Part shown: piece after piece, positions 15,822-20,979 of the stretch | Position numbering within the stretch: the first letter of the stretch is position 1 | Layout: the number at the start of each line of letters is the position of its first letter | From: Planctomycetota bacterium | Lineage (GTDB): Bacteria > Planctomycetota > JAJSAM01 | DNA: 24,286 nt | Assembly (NCBI GenBank): GCA_029932425.1 | Contig: JAOZQC010000001.1 | Location: 691-24,976, forward strand | Reading direction: 5' to 3' | Notes under the pieces: model-generated | Database searches by the model: none | The model's input: the letters and a program-made list of their open reading frames with translations, nothing else | Told to the model about the DNA's origin: nothing | Program-made: the position numbers and the translations under genes

Positions 15822-16091
15822 ATGCGGATGATCGATGTCGACTACTCTCTGTTCATGAACCGCCTGAAGAAGGCGGGGACCGACGGGCATCGCATCGAGA
15901 AGAAGGACCGGGAGAGATGGAAGGCCTACGTCAAGAAGCACAACGTGAAGGAGGCCGCCTCCCAGGTCCATGCGCGCGCCATCTGCGACAACATGACCCC
16001 CGTGATCATCGACTCCGATGACTCCTGGAACGGCTACTACCTGTTCTCCAAGCGGGAACAGATCTGCCTGAAGTACGATCCGGGCCGGTAG
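15822..16091 (+). CDS. Small basic hypothetical protein, 89 aa
   Basis: This is a compact 89-aa Lys/Arg- and Asp-rich protein that I cannot assign to a family. It begins MRMIDVDYSLFMNRLKKAG, has a charged helix KKDRERWKAYVKKH, then ICDNMTPVIIDSDDSWNGYYLFSK and ends KYDPGR. There is no signal peptide or membrane segment. It is a single predicted domain with aromatic residues near the end, possibly nucleic-acid- or ligand-binding (speculation). GGGAGG lies 9 nt before the ATG, and a plausible promoter lies at 15745-15773, so it has its own transcription unit. GC content looks lower than in the surrounding spacers, as expected for real coding sequence. Confidence 0.7.
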   Translation: MRMIDVDYSLFMNRLKKAGTDGHRIEKKDRERWKAYVKKHNVKEAASQVHARAICDNMTPVIIDSDDSWNGYYLFSKREQICLKYDPGR

Positions 16092-16095
16092 GTCC

Positions 16096-16390
16096 GCGTT
16101 TCTCGTCCGGACGCACGGTCCTCGCCGGATCCCGCCGCCCCGGGCGTCTCCCCGCCATCGACCCGTCGAGGGTCGACTCCTCGCGGCGCCCGGCCCTCTC
16201 CGGCGATCTCTCGCCGAAAACCGCCCGCGCTGACCTTCTCGCCGGGGGAGGCGGATCCTCTCCCGCCGCCCGCTCCCGCCGATTCCGCGGGCTGCGCGAA
16301 GGTCCGGAAGGTCGGGAGTACACTCCGAGGGAACCGCGCTCCCGCCACCCGCCGGGAGGCGCCGCCCGCACGCCGGGTGAGAAACGCGGG
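16096..16390 (+). repeat. Intergenic repeat family, copy A
   Basis: The head is TTTCTCGTCCGGACGCACGG, and CGCCGGATCCCGCCG (16123-16137) occurs identically in copy B. The middle carries GGGTCGACTCCTCGCGGCGC and CGGCGATCTCTCGCCG. The tail is CGCACGCCGGGTGAGAAACG. It fills nearly all of the 378-bp spacer. A short inverted repeat GGAGT-AC-ACTCC lies inside (16315-16326). No gene is seen. Confidence 0.6.
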
Positions 16391-16469
16391 CTCGGGAGAG
16401 GGGCCCGGCGGGACGGGGGCGCGAGAGAGGCTCCCCCCCGGACCGGGAGGTTCCGGCCGGCCGGGGAGG

Positions 16470-16832
16470 CTACCCGTGCTCCACCTTCTCCACGGCGATC
16501 ACCACCTCGCTCACCACGAGGGATCCGCTGGTGGCGCGGACCGTCACGGGGACCGCGTTCGTGAAGAGCCACTTCGCGACGGTGCCCCCACCGGGCTGCG
16601 TCCGGACGACCCGCCCGGACCTGCGCACCCCCCGGCCGGCCACGAACGCCTCCCGCCAGCGCACGAGGTCGTCCGAAATCAAGGTGCCGCGCTTCAGGGT
16701 GAGCTGCGGGGCGTTCCGGGACTCGGGCCCGTCCTCCACCAGCGCCTGGAACGAGCCCACGACCTCGTCCCCCAGCACGAGCTGGTAGCTCCCGAGCGGA
16801 TCGCCGAAGTACTCCAATCGCCTGGCGGGCAT
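16470..16832 (-). CDS. Phage tail tube-like protein (gp19 / contractile-injection tube family)
   Basis: This 120-aa protein resembles the conserved phage tail region family (T4 gp19-like tube proteins of phages and extracellular contractile injection systems). Matching features in order are a short N-terminal strand YQLVLGDEVVGSFQALVED, the hallmark LTLKRGTL (about 44-51), LVRWREAF, an Arg-rich turn GVRRSGRVV, AKWLFTNAVPVTV (compare W-x-F-x-NAWPVK) and a final EVVIAVEKVEHG (compare ETLELAHEG). It lacks part of the usual central insert, so it is shorter than typical members (about 145 aa). The ATG at 16832 has AAGGAG 7 nt before it. No sheath, baseplate, spike or ATPase gene lies nearby, so it is an orphan in this window. 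The role could be a domesticated tube-fold protein; family assignment is by motif pattern only. Confidence 0.7.
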   Translation of the reverse strand: MPARRLEYFGDPLGSYQLVLGDEVVGSFQALVEDGPESRNAPQLTLKRGTLISDDLVRWREAFVAGRGVRRSGRVVRTQPGGGTVAKWLFTNAVPVTVRATSGSLVVSEVVIAVEKVEHG

Positions 16833-17080
16833 GTCGATCTCCTTCCCGGGTGTTCCCCGGCGGGCCCGGTCCCGGAAGGCGTGGAGCCGGCCGGAAGGGA
16901 TTCGCGGCTCCGCTCGAGGCCCCGGGAACCGGGGCCGGCGAAGCCCCCCGCCGCGAATCCCGGACGGGGCCCCGAGCCCCCGGGAGCTGATCCTCCCGGC
17001 GGGACGGCGGACCCCGGCGCAGGCGCCGCGCACGACGGCCGGCCCGGACCGTGCGAGTTCGTGAAGAGAGCGGGCCCAGG
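16833..17080. other. Spacer between PRMT-like and gp19-like genes
   Basis: 248 bp of very GC-rich sequence contain no supported gene and no obvious promoter hexamer. Whether the two flanking minus-strand genes share a transcript cannot be decided from it. Confidence 0.3.
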
Positions 17081-18310
17081 CTACACCGCGCCGGGCGGTT
17101 CCGCAACCCCGAGCTCCAGGTCCGATCCGGGCCGGTAGCGGGCCTCCACCGCCACCTCGTCCCCCGGCGAGACGGGGAAGGGGCGGGGGACGGGAAACAG
17201 CGGGTTCTTCCAGTGGGTGGGTGGGCTCCCGGGCCGGTTGTCCAGGGACACGCCGTCCGCCAGGTCCAGCTCGAAGGCGAGGAGGACCCCGGAGAGCTCG
17301 CCCGCCTCGCGGATGCCCAGGTGCGTCCGGGCCTCGAACCGCGGCGCGTCGAGAGCGCGCAGATCGACGCGGGCCAGCTCCGACGCCTCCCCGAGGAGGC
17401 GGAATCCGGGCGCGTGCGCATCCGTTTCCACGATGAGCCCGCCGGCCTCGAGCCGCCGTTCCATCCAGCGGAGGAGGGATCGGAGCCCGACCCCCGTCTC
17501 GGCCTCGACCTCCGCCAGCACCTCCCGGTAGCGGGCGGGCGCTTCGAACATCACCGGGTAGGCGAGGATCGAGATCGCCCGGGGAATCGCGGCGGCCCCG
17601 GGCGCCAGCAACCGGCGGAACGCGTCGTGGGTCACCTCGAGCAGGTCCTCGTTCAGGATGCGGTTGCCGACCATCTCCGCGAGGAGGAGGTCCGCCCCGG
17701 GCGAGAGGGAGAGGCGGCGGGAATCCGCGTGGTGGAGGGTCACGCGATCCTCCACCCCCGCCTCCCGGATCGTCCGGCGGGCCATCTCGATGACGTCCGC
17801 CCGCTCCACGGCGTGGACCCGGGCGCCCGCCCGCGCGGCCATCACCGCGAGGATCCCGGTGCCCGTGCCGATCTCCAGGACCGTCATCCCCGGCTCCACG
17901 GCGGTCTCGATCGCCCGGCGGTAGGCCCTCACGCGGCGGCGGTCGGTGACCATCCGGAAGTGGTAGTTCCACTCCTCGATCCCCGGGAACGGGTCGGTGC
18001 GCCCCGCCGGTCCGGCCGGGGGGCCCGCGGGGAGGAGGAGGCCGGCCTCGACGAGCCGGAGGCAGGCGGCGAGCCAGGCGTCGATCTCCGTCCCCGGCGC
18101 GTCACGGGGCACGAGCTCGTGAAGAGCCTCCGCCACGTCCCGCCCCGCGCCGAACAGGTCGAGAAGGGCGAGGGATCGCGGGCCGATCTCGAGCCCGGGC
18201 CGCCCACCGCCCCGCTCGATCCGGAGCCGGCCGGGCTTCTCGTCCATCCAGGCCATGCGGATCCCCGAGGCGCGGCGGTACCGGCCCGACGGCCACGGCG
18301 GCCGGCTCAT
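17081..18310 (-). CDS. PRMT-like SAM methyltransferase with PqqD-like N-terminal domain
   Basis: The 409-aa product (391 aa if it starts at ATG 18256) has a small PqqD/winged-helix-like domain near residues 35-85 (PRSLALLDLF ... EIDAWLAACLRLVEAGLLLP). The rest is a class I methyltransferase with protein-arginine-methyltransferase hallmarks. These are WNYHFRMVTDRRRVRAYRRAI before motif I, VLEIGTGTGILAVMAARAGA (motif I), the double-E loop AEMVGNRILNED with both Glu at PRMT spacing, and the THW loop PTHWKNPLF. The C-terminal beta domain VSPGDEVAVEARY also matches. It likely methylates protein Arg or a peptide side chain; the PqqD-like part may bind a peptide (inference). A GGAGAGG lies 11 nt before the ATG at 18310; the start is uncertain. 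The gp19-like gene is 248 bp downstream on the same strand. Confidence 0.8.
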   Translation of the reverse strand: MSRPPWPSGRYRRASGIRMAWMDEKPGRLRIERGGGRPGLEIGPRSLALLDLFGAGRDVAEALHELVPRDAPGTEIDAWLAACLRLVEAGLLLPAGPPAGPAGRTDPFPGIEEWNYHFRMVTDRRRVRAYRRAIETAVEPGMTVLEIGTGTGILAVMAARAGARVHAVERADVIEMARRTIREAGVEDRVTLHHADSRRLSLSPGADLLLAEMVGNRILNEDLLEVTHDAFRRLLAPGAAAIPRAISILAYPVMFEAPARYREVLAEVEAETGVGLRSLLRWMERRLEAGGLIVETDAHAPGFRLLGEASELARVDLRALDAPRFEARTHLGIREAGELSGVLLAFELDLADGVSLDNRPGSPPTHWKNPLFPVPRPFPVSPGDEVAVEARYRPGSDLELGVAEPPGAV

Positions 18311-18491
18311 ACCCGCGGGGGCCTCTCCGGCGCGCGCCGGTTCCCGTCGCTCCGGCGGGGGCCCGGGGTGCACCCGCCCGCTCGCGTGAGCTCCTCGTCG
18401 TCGATCCGCCCCGTGGCCACGTGTCCTCCCGCCCCCGGACGGGTACCCCTCCCCGGGCCGCCGGGGGACGCCGGGCCGGGGCCCGCAGGCT

Positions 18492-18781
18492 AACCCGCCT
18501 TCCTCGCCGGGACGCACGGTTTTCGCCGGATCCCGCCGCTCCTCGCCGTGGGACCCCCACCCTCGATCCCGGCGGGACGAGACCGCATCCCCCCGACGAC
18601 CCGATCCCCGCGAATGGATCCGAGACCCCCGGGCAGGGTCGACTCCCCGCCGCGCCCTGCCCCGGAGCGCGATCTCTCGCCGGGGACGGCCCCGGGGGGG
18701 CCGAGGGCCCGCGCTCCGGGGGAAGCCCGTTCCCGTGACCGGCCCGGAGACGACACCCGCACGCCGGACGAGGAATGCGGG
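18492..18781 (+). repeat. Intergenic repeat family, copy B
   Basis: The head is CCGCCTTCCTCGCCGGGACG, with GGACGCACGG at 18510-18519 and CGCCGGATCCCGCCG at 18524-18538. The middle contains AGGGTCGACTCCCCGCCGCG and GCGATCTCTCGCCGGGGACG. Tail modules are AAGCCCGTTCCCG and CGCACGCCGGACGAGGAATG. It sits in the 878-bp divergent spacer 18311-19188, which has no supported gene. Confidence 0.6.
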
Positions 18782-18783
18782 CC

Positions 18784-19019
18784 GCCCCGCGTTCTTCGCC
18801 GGGACGCACGGCGCCCGGCGGACCTCTCCGCCCGGGGCGATGCCGCTCCCCGCCCTCGACCCCCCGGGAGGACCGGCTCCTCGTCGCGCCCGGCCCCTCC
18901 CGGCGATCGCTCTCCGGGGGAACCCGCCCGGCACCCGGGACCCCGCTCGCCCGGGGAAGCCCCTCCCCGGAGACCACCCCGGCGCCGTCGCCCGCTCGCC
19001 GGAGGGGAGAACGCGGCGG
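18784..19019 (+). repeat. Intergenic repeat family, copy C
   Basis: This copy follows copy B almost directly in the same orientation. The head is CGCGTTCTTCGCCGGGACGC, with GGACGCACGG at 18802-18811. The middle carries GGCTCCTCGTCGCGCCCGGC and GGCGATCGCTCTCCGGGGGA. The tail is GAAGCCCCTCCCCGGAGACC, ending in GGGGAGAACGCGG. After it lies a small hairpin GGGGTG-CGTG-CACCCC (19070-19085). Confidence 0.55.
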
Positions 19020-19167
19020 ACCGTCCCTTTCCCCACCGCCGGTCTCCGGGCCGGGCGGGAGCCCCCGAGGGGGTGCGTGCACCCCGGCCGCCCCGCGCCG
19101 GGACCCGGTGGGCCGGTCCCGTCCGTGGCGAGTCGCGATTCGTCGCGGGCGGACCGTTCCTTCCGGG

Positions 19168-19173
19168 TAGAAT
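19168..19173 (+). promoter_or_regulatory. -10 hexamer of the 19189 gene
   Basis: TAGAAT, preceded by CCGGG, lies 15 nt before the ATG at 19189. A GGAGG Shine-Dalgarno lies between, so this transcript has a short leader. Confidence 0.5.
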
Positions 19174-19188
19174 GGACGCGGAGGCACG

Positions 19189-19443
19189 ATGGCCGAGGAA
19201 CGCGAGAACGAGACACGGAAGTTCGCCATTCTCTTCGGGATCGGGCTGGACGGCCGGGACGGCCACTACCGGCAGACGAAGGGGGAGAACTTCTTCCTGG
19301 TGGGCGGCTCGGAGACGACGCACCGCGTCATGCAGGACAAGGCGGTCTCCTTCAACGAGGAGCTGCGCCGCCGGGGAAAGAGGCTCGAGGACGTGGAGAG
19401 CCCCGAGGAGTTCCGCGACATCGCCCGCGACGCCGGCCTCTGA
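19189..19443 (+). CDS. Small charged hypothetical protein, 84 aa
   Basis: This 84-aa soluble protein is not assigned to a family. It begins MAEERENETRKFAILFGIGLDG and contains GENFFLVGGSETTHRVMQDKAVSF. It ends in a helical, highly charged stretch (NEELRRRGKRLEDV ... PEEFRDIARDAGL). The final helices look like a small protein-protein interaction or adaptor element (inference). GGAGG precedes the ATG by 4 nt, a -10 TAGAAT lies upstream and a T-rich terminator follows the stop, so it is a self-contained single-gene unit. That makes it a convincing real gene despite its size. Confidence 0.8.
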   Translation: MAEERENETRKFAILFGIGLDGRDGHYRQTKGENFFLVGGSETTHRVMQDKAVSFNEELRRRGKRLEDVESPEEFRDIARDAGL

Positions 19444-19476
19444 AACAGCGCTGACAGGCAGAGCTTTTTCGTTTTT
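19438..19476 (+). terminator. Rho-independent-like terminator after the 19189 gene
   Basis: CTCTG (19438-19442, including the stop region) can pair with CAGAG (19459-19463), with a self-complementary CAGCGCTG inside. It is followed by CTTTTTCGTTTTTC, the strongest T-run in the window. The stem is short but the T-tract is striking in this GC-rich DNA. Confidence 0.55.
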
Positions 19477-19616
19477 CTCCTCCCCTCCGACCCGGATCCC
19501 ACCTTCCAGACCGTTCTCTCGTCGCCGTCGCCCGCCCTCGGCGCTCGTCCGGGGGCGTGGGAACGGCGGGGTCCGTCTCCGGGGAGCGCTGCGAGGGAGG
19601 GGGGAAGGCTTGTCCC

Positions 19617-19790
19617 CGGGAATCCAGGCCACGGGGCCGCACCCTGGATTTCGTTCCGGGGCGCGGTGCCCCGGGGGGCCTGACCCTGGATTTGCAGGCC
19701 ATGGGGCCGTACCCCAGGTTTGCAGGGCGCGGTGCCCCGGGGGGCCTGACCCTGGATTTGCAGGCCATGGGGCCGTACCCCAGGTTTGCA
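19617..19790. repeat. REP-like tandem array: two identical 66-bp units plus a degenerate partial unit
   Basis: Units 19659-19724 and 19725-19790 are identical over 66 bp. A diverged partial unit precedes them (about 19617-19658). Each unit is itself made of two related halves of about 33 bp, one with CCCTGGATTTGCAGGCC and one with CCCAGGTTTGCAGGGC. They contain small palindromes such as TGGGG-CCGTA-CCCCA and GGGGC-GCGGT-GCCCC. The array lies between convergent genes and ends exactly at the stop codon of the lipoprotein gene. The layout is like REP/BIME elements. No transposase gene is nearby. Confidence 0.8.
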
Positions 19791-20606
19791 TCAGTGGGTG
19801 CCGCGGCCGGAGGTGACCTCCGGCCCGCCGCGGCGGTAGCGCGTGAGGCGCAGGGAGATCCGCCCCACCTTGGTGTCCGCGTCGATCCTCACGGGGACCC
19901 GGTCCTCGTCGTCGCTGATCCAGATCGCGGCCTGGCGGCCGTGGTCCTCGGGCTTGCCCTTCACCACCTTCCGGATGTCGACCCGCACGAGGAACGCGTC
20001 CCGGGGTCCGGCGGGGACCCGGACGCGCTCCCTGCCCACCACCAGGCACTCCGCCCGGTACAGGTTGCGTTCGGTGAAGAGCGTGGCCCGGAAGCTCCGC
20101 CCCGGTTCCAGAGCGGAGCGCCGGAGGGCGTGGATGATGCCCAGCGGGTCGAGGGCCCCGGGGACCTCGAGGCTCACCTCCTCCACCTTCTTCCGCGAGC
20201 GGATGACCGAGCGGACCTTCCCCGTCTCCGGATCATAGGTCACGCGGACCCGCCGGGCCTCGCCGCCCGTCCCCGACTCGTAGGACCACTCCCGGCTGAG
20301 GAGATCCTCCGCCCCCGAGACCGCCCTCGCGCGGACCTCCACGCCGTAGAGGAGGGAGACCACCCCCGTCGTCTCCACCCGGGCGTCGCCCACGTAGACG
20401 TCTCCCCGGCGCTCGAACCGGAAGACGCCCCGTCCCGCGGCGATCCCGTTCCAGGAGGCGGAGTAGGCGATCTCCTCCCGCCGCGGAAGGACCGCTCCCT
20501 CCGCGCGGAAGGCGCCCGCGCCCCGCGTGGCCTCCGGAGCCAGCGGCCGGAAGGCGGCGCACCCCGCGAAGGCGAGGGACAGGAGAACGGTCGGAAGGAG
20601 GCGCAT
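19791..20606 (-). CDS. DUF3108-type lipoprotein
   Basis: The 271-aa product begins MRLLPTVLLSLAFAGC, a lipoprotein signal with lipobox FAGC (Cys16), so it should be anchored in a membrane facing the periplasm. The mature part matches the DUF3108 pattern: EEIAYSASWNGIAAGRGVFRFER, a middle TYDPETGKVRSVIRSRKKVEEVSL with LDPLGIIHALR, then RDAFLVRVDIRK and a C-terminal AAIWISDDEDRVPVRIDADTKVGRISLRL. DUF3108 proteins form a lipid-binding-like beta fold of unknown function. The ATG at 20606 is preferred over the one at 20615, because the -10 TACAAT (20614-20619) overlaps the latter. Transcription would then begin near 20606, giving a leaderless message. The stop borders a REP-like array. Confidence 0.85.
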   Translation of the reverse strand: MRLLPTVLLSLAFAGCAAFRPLAPEATRGAGAFRAEGAVLPRREEIAYSASWNGIAAGRGVFRFERRGDVYVGDARVETTGVVSLLYGVEVRARAVSGAEDLLSREWSYESGTGGEARRVRVTYDPETGKVRSVIRSRKKVEEVSLEVPGALDPLGIIHALRRSALEPGRSFRATLFTERNLYRAECLVVGRERVRVPAGPRDAFLVRVDIRKVVKGKPEDHGRQAAIWISDDEDRVPVRIDADTKVGRISLRLTRYRRGGPEVTSGRGTH

Positions 20607-20613
20607 CGAGCCC

Positions 20614-20619
20614 ATTGTA
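20614..20619 (-). promoter_or_regulatory. -10 hexamer of the DUF3108 lipoprotein gene
   Basis: Minus-strand TACAAT, preceded by CCGGGCC, ends 7 nt before the ATG at 20606 and overlaps an upstream in-frame ATG. It therefore decides the start and points to a leaderless message. Confidence 0.5.
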
Positions 20620-20639
20620 GGCCCGGGCCGCCTGCCGGC

Positions 20640-20979
20640 CGAGAGCCGCCCTTCCCCGCCTCGCCCGGCTTTGCCGGCCGGAGCCCGGCCCGCCGGGGCC
20701 GGGAAGGCGCGCCTCCGCGCGGAAGGGGCTCGCCCCGGGGCGCGATTCACGCGGATCCCCGGGAGGCCCCGGCCGCGCGTCCCGGGCGAAGGAGCGTGCG
20801 GGAGGCCGGGGAGGGTGCGGGAGTCGCCCCCCGGGAGGGCGGAGAGCCGGCGGCGCCCGCTCTCCGGGGCCGGGAGCGGGTTTCGAGAGCGACGGCGCGG
20901 GGGACGGTCGCGGGCGGCGGCCTCCGGTCTCGCCCCCGCGGGCCGCCGGGAACGGCGGGCCCGCCCCGGCCGCGCCGGC
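20640..20979 (-). repeat. Degenerate copies of the intergenic repeat family
   Basis: This spacer (373 bp in all from 20607) has no supported gene. On the minus strand, TCTCGAAACCCGCTCCCGG (about 20871-20888) resembles the family tail. CTCCTTCGCCCGGGACGCGC (about 20775-20795) resembles the head CTTCCTCGCCGGGACGCACG. GCGAGCCCCTTCCGCGCGG further on resembles another tail. Similarity is weaker than among copies A-C. Confidence 0.35.

Noticed and set aside
18311..19216. N-terminal extension of the PRMT-like protein up to 19216
   Set aside because: The extra residues are translated intergenic repeat (Arg/Gly/Pro-rich), overlap the promoter and start of the gene at 19189, and are not part of the methyltransferase fold.
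19617..19790. CRISPR array
   Set aside because: The units are directly adjacent with no unique spacers and no cas genes are present; this is a tandem REP-like repeat.
20606..20750. Longer lipoprotein start at 20750 or 20615
   Set aside because: The extension destroys the signal peptide, and the -10 box at 20614-20619 overlaps the 20615 ATG.
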